Positions 16,886-25,840 of a stretch of DNA of 64,000 nt are shown here, piece by piece. Where the stretch lies: positions 1,798,001-1,862,000 of the forward strand of contig NZ_CP049037.1 in NCBI RefSeq assembly GCF_011040495.1. The letters run 5' to 3'. How positions within the stretch are numbered: the first letter of the stretch is position 1; the number at the start of each line of letters is the position of its first letter. A program made the position numbers and the translations under genes. Under the pieces are notes generated by a model. That model saw nothing but the letters and a program-made list of their open reading frames with translations, was not told the DNA's origin and did no database searches. The DNA comes from Pseudohalocynthiibacter aestuariivivens. GTDB taxonomy: Bacteria > Pseudomonadota > Alphaproteobacteria > Rhodobacterales > Rhodobacteraceae.

Positions 16886-18147
16886 CACGCGGCGCGCCTT
16901 TCCTGCAATGCCTCCAGCGTCGGGGCATTTTCCACCGGACCGTAAAGCGCCATCGCGGCAGGTGCCCGTGCTGCAATCTCTTCGGCTAAGGTCCGTACAT
17001 CCCCCAACGAAACCGCATCAATCCGCGACACCACTTCGTCCAGCGGAGGAATACGTCCCCATATCTGCAACATGCGCGCCAGCCGCTCGGCCCGGTTGCT
17101 GGGGCTTTCCAGTCCCATTAGCAGGCCCGCTTTCATCTGCGCACGGGCGCGCTCCACCTCATCTGCGCGCATGTCATCTGCTGCGCGCTTCATCTCGTCG
17201 ATGGTGATCTCGGCTAGGTCCGCCATCTGATCGCCCGACGTGCCAGCATAAACAGTCATCATGCCCGTGTCCGAATAGGCACCGGCCTGAGTATAGATCG
17301 TGTAGCATAGCCCGCGTTTTTCGCGGATTTCCTGAAACAGGCGGCTCGACATGCTGCCGCCCAATGCAGTGGCATAAATTTGCGCCGCGTGAATGCGTGG
17401 ATCGCCATAATCCGGGCTCTCGAACGCCATCGCGAAATGCGCCTGTTCCAGCGCCTTGACTGTCCGGCTCTCGCCTCCTGCAAACCGCGCAACGGGGGCT
17501 GCTGGTGCATCCGCCGGTGCCATATCCCCAAAGAGTGCCTCGGCGCTGCGCACCAACGCATCGTGATCAACCGCGCCTGCCGCCGATAGAATCATCTGTC
17601 CGGGGCGATAGTGCTGTCCAACGAAGCGCGTAAGATCATCGCGAGAAAAGCTGCGCACCCGATCTTCTCCGCCCAGAATCGCACGACCCAAAGGATGGTC
17701 AGGATAGGCCTTCTCCTGCAACCAGTCGAAAATGATATCATCCGGCGTATCCAGCGCCTGCCCGATCTCCGACAGGATCACGCCGCGCTCGATCTCGATT
17801 TCTGTCGGATCAAAAATGGCGTTACGCAGGAAATCGGCCACTACGTCAAGCGCCAGCGGCACATCATCCTTCAGCACCCGCGCGTAATAGGCCGTTACCT
17901 CACGGCTGGTATAGGCGTTGATATAGCCGCCCACATCCTCGATCGCCTCGGCAATCTGCAAGGCACTCCGGCTCTGGGTGCCCTTGAACGCCATATGTTC
18001 CAGAAAATGCGCAATGCCGTTTTGTTCAGGTGTCTCGTGACGCGCTCCGGCCAGAACCCAGACGCCGATAGCAGCAGATTGCAGGCTCGGCATATGCTCG
18101 GTGACGATACGAAATCCGTTGGATAGAGTCGTGAGGTTGACGGTCAA
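16885..18147 (-). CDS. M16 family zinc metallopeptidase (processing-peptidase-like)
   Basis: 420 residues of the mitochondrial-processing-peptidase beta/PqqL type. The inverted zinc motif HFLEH is at residues 47-51, with the distal acidic ligand in ERGVILSEIGQ. The second half holds the inactive partner domain with the R-Y pair region RLFQEIREKRGLCYTIY. No signal peptide, so probably cytoplasmic; substrates unknown. It starts at TTG 18147, whose TTGA overlaps the thrC stop, so its translation is likely coupled to thrC. A thrC-M16 pairing is common in alphaproteobacteria. Confidence 0.9.
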   Translation of the reverse strand: MTVNLTTLSNGFRIVTEHMPSLQSAAIGVWVLAGARHETPEQNGIAHFLEHMAFKGTQSRSALQIAEAIEDVGGYINAYTSREVTAYYARVLKDDVPLALDVVADFLRNAIFDPTEIEIERGVILSEIGQALDTPDDIIFDWLQEKAYPDHPLGRAILGGEDRVRSFSRDDLTRFVGQHYRPGQMILSAAGAVDHDALVRSAEALFGDMAPADAPAAPVARFAGGESRTVKALEQAHFAMAFESPDYGDPRIHAAQIYATALGGSMSSRLFQEIREKRGLCYTIYTQAGAYSDTGMMTVYAGTSGDQMADLAEITIDEMKRAADDMRADEVERARAQMKAGLLMGLESPSNRAERLARMLQIWGRIPPLDEVVSRIDAVSLGDVRTLAEEIAARAPAAMALYGPVENAPTLEALQERRAA

Positions 18148-19532
18148 TGGGCAGTCCGTTCCTTGATGAGGGTCTCAATGGCGCCAAGGTCGTTTTCCAC
18201 CTCGGTTATCCGTTCCGACCGCTCATACAGGTCCGCCATATGCGAGGGCAAGGGGGGATGCTGACCGCTGGCCTCTTCCACTGCCGCCGGGAACTTGGCG
18301 GGATGCGCCGTCGCCAGCGTGATCATCGGCACCACAGGCACCATATGTTCCTCGGCCACATGCACACCAATGGCACTATGCGGGCAAAGCAATTCGCCAG
18401 TTGTATCCCATGTCCGCCGGATCGCGGCGCGGGTTTGATCCTCGTCACAACGTCCGCTGTCAAAGTTTTCCTGCAACGTCTGCAACGCACCTTGGCTGAC
18501 AGTGAAACCACCTGCCTTTAGCTCTTCCATCAATTGCGCCACTGCACTGCCATCCCGGCCATAAGCCTCGAACAGCGCCCGCTCAAAGTTGGAACTAACC
18601 TGAATATCCATCGACGGGCTGATTGACGGGATCACGCCATCCGGCCTGTACTCAGCATTTGACAGACAGCGGTGCAGAATATCATTCTGATTGGTCGCCA
18701 CCACCAGCCGCGCGATCGGCAGTCCCATGCGCTTGGCGATGTAGCCCGCAAAAATGTCACCAAAATTACCAGTCGGTACGGTGAAACTCACCTCGCGGTG
18801 CGGCGCGCCCAAGCTAACGGCAGAGGTGAAATAATACACCACCTGCGCCAGCACCCGCGCCCAGTTGATGCTGTTCACCCCGGCAAGGCCAACCGCATCG
18901 CGGAACTCGAAGTCGTTGAACATGTCTTTGACGCGCGCCTGACAATCGTCGAAATGCCCTTCGACCGCCAATGCATGTACATTATCCTCGGCGGGTGTCG
19001 ACATCTGCCGGCGCTGTACCTCGCTGACGCGCCCCTGCGGGTAGAGAATAAAGACATCAACGGCTTCCAGCCCGCGAAACGCCTCGATCGCGGCGGAACC
19101 GGTGTCACCACTCGTCGCCCCGACAATACAAACTCGCTTGCCATTGCGTTTCAGCGCCGCCTCGAACAGTTGCCCGATCAGCTGCATCGCGAAATCCTTG
19201 AACGCCAGTGTCGGCCCATGGAACAGTTCAAGCAGATGATGGTTCGGCCCCAGTTGCACCAGCGGGGCGCGCGCGGCATGGGTGAATCCGGCATAGGCAC
19301 GCGCGATGATTGCTTCGAATTCCGCATCGGTAAAGGCATCGCCGATATAGGGCCGCATCACGCGAAAGGCCGCTTCCTCATAGCTGAGGCCCGCCAACGC
19401 CGCGATCTCGGCAGGTGCCATGTGTGGAATCGCCTCGGGCAGGTAGAGCCCGCCATCACGCGCTAGCCCCGTCAGCATTGCCTCTTCAAAACTCAGAACC
19501 GGGGCCTGCCCCCGCGTCGATACATATCTCAT
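18144..19532 (-). CDS. thrC: Threonine synthase
   Basis: 462 residues. A pyridoxal-phosphate enzyme that converts O-phosphohomoserine to threonine, the last step of threonine synthesis. It begins MRYVSTRGQAPVLSFEEAMLTGLARDGGLYLP, the class II threonine synthase signature. The PLP-binding lysine lies in TLAFKDFAMQL, with the phosphate loops GATSGDTGSAA and VPTGNFGDIFAGY. Its ATGA overlaps the stop of surf1 and its own stop overlaps the M16 start, so it is inside a tightly packed minus-strand operon. Confidence 0.95.
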   Translation of the reverse strand: MRYVSTRGQAPVLSFEEAMLTGLARDGGLYLPEAIPHMAPAEIAALAGLSYEEAAFRVMRPYIGDAFTDAEFEAIIARAYAGFTHAARAPLVQLGPNHHLLELFHGPTLAFKDFAMQLIGQLFEAALKRNGKRVCIVGATSGDTGSAAIEAFRGLEAVDVFILYPQGRVSEVQRRQMSTPAEDNVHALAVEGHFDDCQARVKDMFNDFEFRDAVGLAGVNSINWARVLAQVVYYFTSAVSLGAPHREVSFTVPTGNFGDIFAGYIAKRMGLPIARLVVATNQNDILHRCLSNAEYRPDGVIPSISPSMDIQVSSNFERALFEAYGRDGSAVAQLMEELKAGGFTVSQGALQTLQENFDSGRCDEDQTRAAIRRTWDTTGELLCPHSAIGVHVAEEHMVPVVPMITLATAHPAKFPAAVEEASGQHPPLPSHMADLYERSERITEVENDLGAIETLIKERTAH

Positions 19533-20227
19533 GTCGCCTTACCTTTCGCAGCACGCGTCGTACCCGCTGTGCGCCATAGAAAATAGCCAGTCATACCTGC
19601 CCAGATCACCGCCAAAGAGAACCAGGTAATCGCGTATTGCAAGTGGTCATTCGGGATTCCTGCGCTATCTACAGGCAACGCCCTCACGCGGCTCGCCATC
19701 GGCGAAGCTTCCTGCCGCGCGACCACCAGCAACGGCTCGGTTCCCAGCGCATCAGCCATCGCTGGGATGTCTCGTGCAAACCAGATCGCGCGCGCCTCGT
19801 CCGGGGCAGGTGTATAGCCGTCAACTTCGTCGGGCCAGTGCAGATTACCGATGACCTGCGCCGGACCCGGCATGCGTTCATCGTCCTTGGCGTCCAACTT
19901 GATAAATCCGCGATCCACCAAGATGCGTCGCCCGTCGGTCTCATAAGGCTGGATCACGCGATACCCGGCGCCGATATCCTTGATCCCGACCAAAACATGC
20001 AGTTCCGGTCTCAGGAACGTGCCTTCCATCTTCACCGCGCGATATTTGTCCACGGTTTCACTGGGCGTCTGCGGCAATTCGACCGGCGCATCCGCGATCC
20101 GCGCATCAATTCTGGCAAGCTCGGTTTCTTTTTCATCCAGCCGCTGAACCTGCCACAAACCCAGACCTATCAGGATTGCTGTCCCGATCACCCCGAAGAC
20201 CAGTGGTACTGCTATACGCCTCTGCAC
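19529..20227 (-). CDS. SURF1 family cytochrome oxidase assembly protein
   Basis: 232 residues with one membrane helix at each end (PLVFGVIGTAILIGLGLWQVQRL and ITWFSLAVIWAGMTGYFLWR) around a periplasmic domain, the SURF1/Shy1 topology. The family marker LGLWQVQRLxEK is present. It assists haem a insertion into subunit I of aa3-type oxidase. It is downstream of ctaE by 136 nt, separated by a hairpin, and overlaps thrC by 4 nt. Confidence 0.92.
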   Translation of the reverse strand: MQRRIAVPLVFGVIGTAILIGLGLWQVQRLDEKETELARIDARIADAPVELPQTPSETVDKYRAVKMEGTFLRPELHVLVGIKDIGAGYRVIQPYETDGRRILVDRGFIKLDAKDDERMPGPAQVIGNLHWPDEVDGYTPAPDEARAIWFARDIPAMADALGTEPLLVVARQEASPMASRVRALPVDSAGIPNDHLQYAITWFSLAVIWAGMTGYFLWRTAGTTRAAKGKAT

Positions 20228-20247
20228 GGTTCCCTCACCTCAAACAG

Positions 20248-20277
20248 AAGATGCGGAAGGCATGCCCTCCGCATCTT
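20248..20277. terminator. Hairpin between ctaE and the SURF1 gene
   Basis: AAGATGCGGA (20248-20257) pairs with 20268-20277, and the intervening sequence contains GGCATGCC, so nearly the whole 30 nt is a palindrome with one mismatch. A T-rich tail (TTGTTCTTTG) is present on the plus-strand side only. On the minus strand it could attenuate readthrough from ctaE into surf1-thrC. Confidence 0.5.
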
Positions 20278-20363
20278 GTTCTTTGTTCAAATACTCTCGT
20301 GCGCTCCTGACAGGCAGAGATCGTCGTCCAATGGAAAAGCGCACGATTCTCGTCGAATAATCG

Positions 20364-21176
20364 TCAGCCGCCCCAGATGTAGACAGCGGCAAACAGAAAC
20401 AGCCAGACCACGTCAACAAAGTGCCAGTACCATGCTGCCGCCTCGAAACCGATATGGTTATCAGGGGTAAAGTGGCCGCGCAGCACCCGCATCAGGCATA
20501 CGAAGAGGAAGATCGTTCCTATCAGAACATGCGCCCCGTGAAAGCCCGTCGCCATAAAGAAGTTCGCGCCGTAGATGTTGCCGGAGAAACCAAAGGCAGC
20601 GTGGCTATACTCATACGCCTGAAACACTGTGAACAGCGCCCCAAGAGCAATCGCGATGATCAGGCCCCATTTCATGTCGCTGCGGTTGTTCTCATGAACC
20701 AGCGCATGGTGCGCCCAAGTGGCAGCAGCGCCAGAGCAGAGCAGGATCAGCGTGTTGATCAGCGGCAGGTGCCACGGATCAAATGTCTCGATCCCGACCG
20801 GCGGCCAAACAGCATCCTTGATGGGTGACATTGGGCCCATTGGATACATGGCATGCTTGAAGAAGCTCCAGAACCACGCCGAAAAGAACATGACTTCGGA
20901 CATGATGAACATGATGAAACCATAGCGCAGCCCGATACGGACCACCGGGGTATGATCGCCCGCCTGGTTCTCTGCAATGGTGTCGGACCACCAGCCAAAC
21001 ATTACGTATAGAACGCCCACGAGCCCGATGAGGAACATCCATGGCTGGTTTGATTCGGCTTGTGGCGAGATCATCAGAACCGCACCGTAAAGCATGACGA
21101 ACCCTGACACAGCGCCGAGGAACGGCCACCATGAGGGGTTCAGAATGTGGTAGTCGTGGTTTTTTTCATGTGCCAT
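20364..21176 (-). CDS. ctaE: Cytochrome c oxidase subunit III
   Basis: 270 residues, a polytopic inner-membrane protein of about seven helices. It contains [18 protein letters not shown] at the start, the conserved [14 protein letters not shown] and HWxxHA-type ATWAHHALV segments, and the ending [28 protein letters not shown], which is diagnostic of subunit III. It stabilises the catalytic core of aa3-type oxidase. It lies downstream of ctaG after a 134-nt gap with a strong hairpin. Confidence 0.96.
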   Translation of the reverse strand: MAHEKNHDYHILNPSWWPFLGAVSGFVMLYGAVLMISPQAESNQPWMFLIGLVGVLYVMFGWWSDTIAENQAGDHTPVVRIGLRYGFIMFIMSEVMFFSAWFWSFFKHAMYPMGPMSPIKDAVWPPVGIETFDPWHLPLINTLILLCSGAAATWAHHALVHENNRSDMKWGLIIAIALGALFTVFQAYEYSHAAFGFSGNIYGANFFMATGFHGAHVLIGTIFLFVCLMRVLRGHFTPDNHIGFEAAAWYWHFVDVVWLFLFAAVYIWGG

Positions 21177-21195
21177 CGCGTCTATCCCTCTTTAA

Positions 21196-21236
21196 GGCCT
21201 TTTCGATTTCCTGACTCAGGGAAAGCGCAAAAGGCC
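21196..21236. terminator. Long hairpin between ctaG and ctaE
   Basis: GGCCTTTT (21196-21203) pairs with AAAAGGCC (21229-21236). The stem continues inward as CGATTTCC against GGAAAGCG with one mismatch, giving about 15 pairs. It may stabilise the upstream mRNA end or attenuate readthrough into ctaE. Confidence 0.5.
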
Positions 21237-21310
21237 CGCACCCCTTCAATGTCGTGTGCGCTTTGCATCAAATCCGCAAGCCGGATCAATTGCAAAACGC
21301 ATTTTGAGGC

Positions 21311-21892
21311 TCAGTTCAGGTTTGTACCCATTTTGTTATCTGGTGCAAGAGCGGCCTGCGCCTCGGGCAGGTCAATCTCGTAGAATGTGTATGAGAGTGT
21401 GATTGTGTGCGTGTATTTCGCGTCCCTGTCGCTGACGATTGCGGGATCCACCAGAAATGTTACCGGCATCATGACCCGTTCGCCGGGCTGCAAAACCTGC
21501 TCGGTAAAGCAAAAGCAGTCGATCTTGTCGAAAAATCCGCCAGCTTCGTATGGTGTCACGTTATACGCCGCCTGTCCTGCAATTACGCGGTCAGTCGGGT
21601 TGTACGCCTCATAAAAGGCCAACCCGGTTTCGCCGATGTGCAACTCCATCTCTTGCACGACCGGCTTGAATTCCCACGGCATGCCGCGTTCTTTGCTCGC
21701 GTCAAAGCGCACCTTGATCGTCCGATCCAGTATTTCATCGGACCCAGATTGGGCCACGCCGGGAATCCCGCCAAAGCCTGTCACCCGGCAAAACCAATCG
21801 TAGAATGGGACCGAGGCCCATGCCAGCGCGCCCATCACCACGACGACGCCCACCAGTTGCGTCAGGGTCCGTGTCTTAGGATCAAGCGCCAT
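21311..21892 (-). CDS. ctaG: Cytochrome c oxidase assembly protein CtaG/Cox11
   Basis: 193 residues. One N-terminal membrane helix (LVGVVVVMGALAWASVPFYDWFC) is followed by a periplasmic immunoglobulin-like domain with the copper-binding motif DCFCFTEQ. This chaperone inserts copper at the CuB site of subunit I. Its ATG overlaps the stop of the preceding 54-residue gene (TGATG), so translation is coupled. Confidence 0.95.
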   Translation of the reverse strand: MALDPKTRTLTQLVGVVVVMGALAWASVPFYDWFCRVTGFGGIPGVAQSGSDEILDRTIKVRFDASKERGMPWEFKPVVQEMELHIGETGLAFYEAYNPTDRVIAGQAAYNVTPYEAGGFFDKIDCFCFTEQVLQPGERVMMPVTFLVDPAIVSDRDAKYTHTITLSYTFYEIDLPEAQAALAPDNKMGTNLN

Positions 21893-22056
21893 CAGTGGGT
21901 TCCCTCGCCCTGTGTCGGAACTGCGAAATCCTCTTGGCTTACCTTGGCAATGGTCAGACCAAAGACCAGAGCGACGAAACCCGCCAGCACCAATCCCAGC
22001 CCAAGATTGCGGCTGAACCGGCGTTTGTGCAGCTCATGCGGCTCGCGAAAACTCAT
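21892..22056 (-). CDS. Small single-pass membrane protein in the cta operon (CoxF-like)
   Basis: 54 residues from ATG 22056 to TGA 21892. A basic N-terminus (HKRRFSRN) is followed by a single hydrophobic helix ([20 protein letters not shown]) and a short polar C-terminus ending EGTH. Its start overlaps the ctaB stop (ATGA) and its stop overlaps the ctaG start, so it is certainly translated as part of the unit. Small proteins at this place between ctaB and ctaG are known in alphaproteobacteria and thought to help oxidase assembly. No domain was recognised, so the function is inferred from position. Confidence 0.85.
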   Translation of the reverse strand: MSFREPHELHKRRFSRNLGLGLVLAGFVALVFGLTIAKVSQEDFAVPTQGEGTH

Positions 22057-22997
22057 CCCCAGCCCCCGAAGCCGGAACTGTTCAGAAGGGTCTGCGCCCA
22101 GATCGCGCTGAAATGAGCAAAGAGATAGATCAGCGACAGGCGGAATACCTTTCTCTCGGTGCGGTAGCTATCGGCTTCTGCCGTCGTCTCGTCGCGCCGC
22201 CAGATATCCCATGCACCTTTTAGGAACAGTGCATTCAGCACCACAGCCACCGCCAGATACAGCGGTCCGCCAATCGAGGTGAATCCGATACCCACCGCCA
22301 GTGGCGCCAACAATGCCGTGTAGACCAGAATATGCACCCGCGTTGCCTTGCGTCCGTGGGTGACCGTCAGCATCGGCACATCAGCCTTGTGGTAATCTGA
22401 CTTCATAAACAGGGCGAGAGCCCAGAAATGCGGTGGCGTCCACATGAAGATCAGCGCGAACATCAGCACTGATTCTACGGAGACGCTGCCTGTTGCCGCC
22501 GCCCAACCGATCATCGGGGGAAATGCGCCCGCCGCGCCACCAATCACAATGTTCTGCGGGGTCAAACGCTTGAGCCACATCGAGTAAACGACCACGTAGA
22601 AAAAGATTGTAAAGGCAAGCAGCCCCGCCGCAACAAAGTTCGTGGCTAACCCCAGCATGACCACCGCGAATCCGGCCAGCGCCATGCCAAAGGCATAGGC
22701 TTCACCCTCAGCAATCTTGCCTGTCGGAATAGGCCGTCCTTTGGTGCGCTTCATGATTCGGTCGATGTCGGCGTCCCACCACATGTTCAGCGCACCAGAA
22801 GCACCGCCACCGACTGCGATAAACAAGATCGCGGAAAATCCGATGATCGGATGCACGCTGCCCGGTGCGGCTACCAATCCGACCAGCGCAGTGAACACGA
22901 CGAGCGACATCACCCGCGGTTTCAGCAGGGCAAAGAAATCACCGAACCCCGCCTCGGCAGTGTCGGTCTTGCTGGCATGAATGCTTGCGTCGGTCAT
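22053..22997 (-). CDS. ctaB: Protohaem IX farnesyltransferase (haem O synthase)
   Basis: 314 residues, a UbiA-superfamily polytopic membrane enzyme that adds a farnesyl group to haem b to make haem O, the precursor of haem a. The first Asp-rich motif is [21 protein letters not shown]. The second conserved loop is YTLWLKR-like ([29 protein letters not shown]). The phosphate-binding region is [13 protein letters not shown]. It follows ctaC by 79 nt with a REP-like palindrome between them and overlaps the 54-residue gene by 4 nt. Confidence 0.95.
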   Translation of the reverse strand: MTDASIHASKTDTAEAGFGDFFALLKPRVMSLVVFTALVGLVAAPGSVHPIIGFSAILFIAVGGGASGALNMWWDADIDRIMKRTKGRPIPTGKIAEGEAYAFGMALAGFAVVMLGLATNFVAAGLLAFTIFFYVVVYSMWLKRLTPQNIVIGGAAGAFPPMIGWAAATGSVSVESVLMFALIFMWTPPHFWALALFMKSDYHKADVPMLTVTHGRKATRVHILVYTALLAPLAVGIGFTSIGGPLYLAVAVVLNALFLKGAWDIWRRDETTAEADSYRTERKVFRLSLIYLFAHFSAIWAQTLLNSSGFGGWG

Positions 22998-23019
22998 GGT
23001 ATGCTTTCAACGATTATCG

Positions 23020-23065
23020 CGGGCTGAAGCCCGGCCTGCACTGCCATAAGCCGGGCTTCAGCCCG
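23020..23065. repeat. REP-like inverted pair between ctaC and ctaB
   Basis: CGGGCTGAAGCCCGG (23020-23034) and its exact complement (23051-23065) form a 15-bp stem with a 16-nt loop. Each arm is itself nearly palindromic (GGGCT-GA-AGCCC), the structure of REP/BIME elements. It could protect or limit the ctaC mRNA 3' end. Confidence 0.6.
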
Positions 23066-23076
23066 GCTTGGTCTCA

Positions 23077-23946
23077 TCACTCGGCGGCCGCCACATTATA
23101 ACCCTGCGGTGTACCGGCGTATTCTTCGATCGCACCTTGCAGCCACGCATCGTAGACGTCCTGACTCACAACCTTGACGGTGATCGGCATATAGGCGTGA
23201 TCCTTGCCGCAAAGCTCCGAACACTGGCCGAAATAGGTGCCTTCCTGTTCAGCCTTGAACCACAGCTGCGACAGACGACCCGGCACTGCGTCCTGCTTTA
23301 CGCCAAACGCGGGAATGGTCCAGCTATGGATCACATCTGCACCGGTAAGATGCATCACGACGACCTTGTTCACAGGCACAACAACGGCTGTGTCGGTTGC
23401 CAGCAGGAATTCGTCACGGCTGTAACCCGCCGCTTCCAGCTCTGCCACAACCTCATCGTTCAACACTTTGCCTTCACCGATCAGGAAGCTTTCAAATCCG
23501 AACTCATGGTCGGTGTATTCATAGCCCCAGTACCATTGGTATCCGGTCACCTTGATGTTGATGTCACCTTCAGGAATTTCCTGCTGCTTGAACAGAACCG
23601 GCAACGAGAACGCGCCGATAAAGACCAGAATCACGATCGGGATGATCGTCCACGCGACTTCGATCGGCGAATGGTGGGTGAACTTTGCAGGCGTCGGGTT
23701 AGCGCGGCGGTTAAACCGCAAGATCGCGTAAACCAGCAGCGCCACAACAAACAGACTGATGGCAGTGATCACGATCAGCACCATATTGTCGAGCCAGTGC
23801 AGATCGCGCGCCAGCTCAGTCGCTGCGGGTTGAAAGCCCATGAGGCCGTCTTTCGGCCGACCGATGATTTCGAGGTTCTCCTGCGCCAATGCGGGTGTGG
23901 CAGTCAGGGCGGCTGTCGCAGCCAGCATTTTGGAAAAATATCGCAT
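23077..23946 (-). CDS. ctaC: Cytochrome c oxidase subunit II
   Basis: 289 residues. A signal peptide ([22 protein letters not shown]) is followed by two membrane helices around residues 50-130 and a periplasmic cupredoxin domain. The CuA centre is visible as [18 protein letters not shown] and [15 protein letters not shown], giving the His, CxxxC, Glu and Met ligands, and YQWYWGYEY is the electron-entry aromatic patch. It accepts electrons from cytochrome c. ATG 23946 fits the signal peptide; the open frame extends much further upstream without homology. The subunit I gene (ctaD) is not in the window. Confidence 0.96.
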   Translation of the reverse strand: MRYFSKMLAATAALTATPALAQENLEIIGRPKDGLMGFQPAATELARDLHWLDNMVLIVITAISLFVVALLVYAILRFNRRANPTPAKFTHHSPIEVAWTIIPIVILVFIGAFSLPVLFKQQEIPEGDINIKVTGYQWYWGYEYTDHEFGFESFLIGEGKVLNDEVVAELEAAGYSRDEFLLATDTAVVVPVNKVVVMHLTGADVIHSWTIPAFGVKQDAVPGRLSQLWFKAEQEGTYFGQCSELCGKDHAYMPITVKVVSQDVYDAWLQGAIEEYAGTPQGYNVAAAE

Positions 23947-24091
23947 GATGCACCTTGGTCGGTTGAAGCGTTTATCGCGTTTTTGAGGGAGGTAACCGCC
24001 GCACTGGCGGAATCCCGTTGTTTCATCGCCCGTTAAAACCATATTCTGCACCGACAGACAAGAATGACGATTGCGGCAAACAGACGCTTTT

Positions 24092-24105
24092 TTGACATAG
24101 GTCAA
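24092..24105. promoter_or_regulatory. FNR/CRP-type inverted repeat between ctaC and tldD
   Basis: TTGACATAGGTCAA is a perfect TTGAC-N4-GTCAA dyad, the shape bound by FNR/FixK/Dnr-type regulators. It lies 146 nt upstream of the ctaC start and 31 nt upstream of the tldD start. Oxygen-linked control of cytochrome oxidase makes the location sensible, but which gene it serves is not determined. Confidence 0.5.
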
Positions 24106-24136
24106 TTTAGGACGTCGACAGTCGAGGACAAAACAC

Positions 24137-25558
24137 ATGCAAGACGCCCCTTTTCGACCGTTCGAGACCAACCTCGACACCGAAACCGCACTGACGCACC
24201 TACGCACTGCCACCCGTGGCGCCGATGACGGTGAGCTGTTTCTGGAACGCAGCCGCTCTGAAACGCTGATCTTCGACGATGGCAGAGTGCGCACTGCCAG
24301 CTATGACGCCAGCGAAGGGTTCGGCCTGCGCGCCGTGCGCGGCGAGGCAGCGGGATACGCCCATAGCACTGACATATCCGAAGCGGCGCTCCTCCGCGCG
24401 GTCGAGACGGCGCAGCTGGCCGTCGGCGCGGGGGGCGGGACGCTCGATGTCGGGCCTGCGCCGACGAATACCCGGTTGTATACTGATACCGATCCCATCG
24501 CAGGTGTCAGCTTTCCCACCAAGATTGAGACGCTGCGCGAGATCGACGCCTTTGCCCGTGCGCTGGACCCGCGTGTCGTACAAGTCACGGCTGTGATCAC
24601 CGCAACGCTGCAAGAGGTCGAGATCCTGCGGCCTGAAGGCACTCATTTACGCGACGTACGGCCGCTCTGCCGGGTGAATGTCTCGGTCATCGTGGAACAG
24701 GACGGGCGCCGCGAGACCGGAACATCAGGCGGCGGCGGCCGTGTCGGGCTAGATGGGCTCATCGCCCCGCAGGACTGGCAGGCCAAGGCTCGCGAGGCAT
24801 TGCGCATCGCGCTGGTAAATCTGGACGCCGTCCCCGCCCCTGCTGGTGTTATGGATGTGGTGCTTGGTCCCGGCTGGCCAGGCATCTTGCTCCACGAGGC
24901 AATCGGCCACGGGCTTGAAGGCGACTTTAATCGCAAGGGCAGTTCGGCCTTTGCCGGGCTGATGGGCCAACGCATTGCAGCCCCCGGCGTGACCGTGCTG
25001 GACGACGGCACTCTACCGGATCGGCGCGGTAGCCTCAGCTTCGACGACGAAGGCACGCCGTCTGGCCGCAACGTCCTGATTGAGGACGGCATTTTGGTTG
25101 GCTACATGCAGGACCGTCAGAGCGCACGTCTAATGGGTGTCGCCCCCACCGGAAACGGGCGCCGCGAAAGCTATGCACACGCACCGATGCCGCGCATGAC
25201 CAACACCTACATGCTGGGTGGCGACACCGCACCGGGTGACATCGTGGCCGACTTGCAGGATGGCATTTACGCGGTCGGTTTTGGTGGCGGGCAGGTTGAC
25301 ATAACCAACGGCAAGTTCGTGTTTTCCTGCACCGAGGCCTATCGCGTTCGCAATGGCGTAGTTGGCGCACCGGTAAAAGGGGCCACCCTGATCGGCGATG
25401 GCGCGACTGCACTCAACCAGATCAGGGCGCTCGGCAGTGACATGGCGCTTGATCCCGGCATGGGAAATTGCGGCAAGCAAGGCCAATGGGTGCCCGTGGG
25501 CGTCGGCCAGCCGACCGTGATGATTGGCGGTCTGACTGTGGGCGGTTCGGCGACCTGA
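24137..25558 (+). CDS. tldD: Metalloprotease TldD
   Basis: 473 residues of the TldD/PmbA (U62) family. TldD with TldE forms a heterodimeric zinc protease that trims unfolded peptides, and in other bacteria matures peptide antibiotics or degrades antitoxins. The zinc motif is [11 protein letters not shown] (HExxxH). The C-terminal ligand region is [16 protein letters not shown], and the end has [31 protein letters not shown] 24137 follows GAGGACAAAACAC. The partner PmbA/TldE gene is not in the window. Confidence 0.95.
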   Translation: MQDAPFRPFETNLDTETALTHLRTATRGADDGELFLERSRSETLIFDDGRVRTASYDASEGFGLRAVRGEAAGYAHSTDISEAALLRAVETAQLAVGAGGGTLDVGPAPTNTRLYTDTDPIAGVSFPTKIETLREIDAFARALDPRVVQVTAVITATLQEVEILRPEGTHLRDVRPLCRVNVSVIVEQDGRRETGTSGGGGRVGLDGLIAPQDWQAKAREALRIALVNLDAVPAPAGVMDVVLGPGWPGILLHEAIGHGLEGDFNRKGSSAFAGLMGQRIAAPGVTVLDDGTLPDRRGSLSFDDEGTPSGRNVLIEDGILVGYMQDRQSARLMGVAPTGNGRRESYAHAPMPRMTNTYMLGGDTAPGDIVADLQDGIYAVGFGGGQVDITNGKFVFSCTEAYRVRNGVVGAPVKGATLIGDGATALNQIRALGSDMALDPGMGNCGKQGQWVPVGVGQPTVMIGGLTVGGSAT

Positions 25559-25747
25559 GCGCGCTGCGCGTGAATACCTCCGGCAAATGCATCTACGGGC
25601 CAGGTGGAAGCGTTCACACCATTTGCTGCGAATCGTCGGGCCAATAATGTACTGACTGGAACTGCTACAGCGAGAAGCAGGATAGAAGCCCTACATTGCC
25701 TGTTAGGCCCCCTGCTATGTTGGAAATGTAAATCAATACGTTAGGTG

Positions 25748-25770
25748 ATTTCAGAGATCATTTCTGAAAT
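25748..25770. promoter_or_regulatory. Small inverted repeat in the tldD-dprA gap
   Basis: ATTTCAGA (25748-25755) and its complement (25763-25770) with a 7-nt spacer lie in the 282-nt gap before dprA. The rest of this gap shows no gene or clear signal. Role unknown. Confidence 0.3.
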
Positions 25771-25840
25771 GCCCCGTTTTGGTTTACCCGCCATTAACCC
25801 TGCGCTGCCTAATGTCCTCTTGCAATCAGGCGGAGCTGCG

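Noticed and set aside
23947..24294. 116-codon N-terminal extension of ctaC
   Set aside because: It would bury the signal peptide and overlap tldD; ATG 23946 starts a standard signal peptide.
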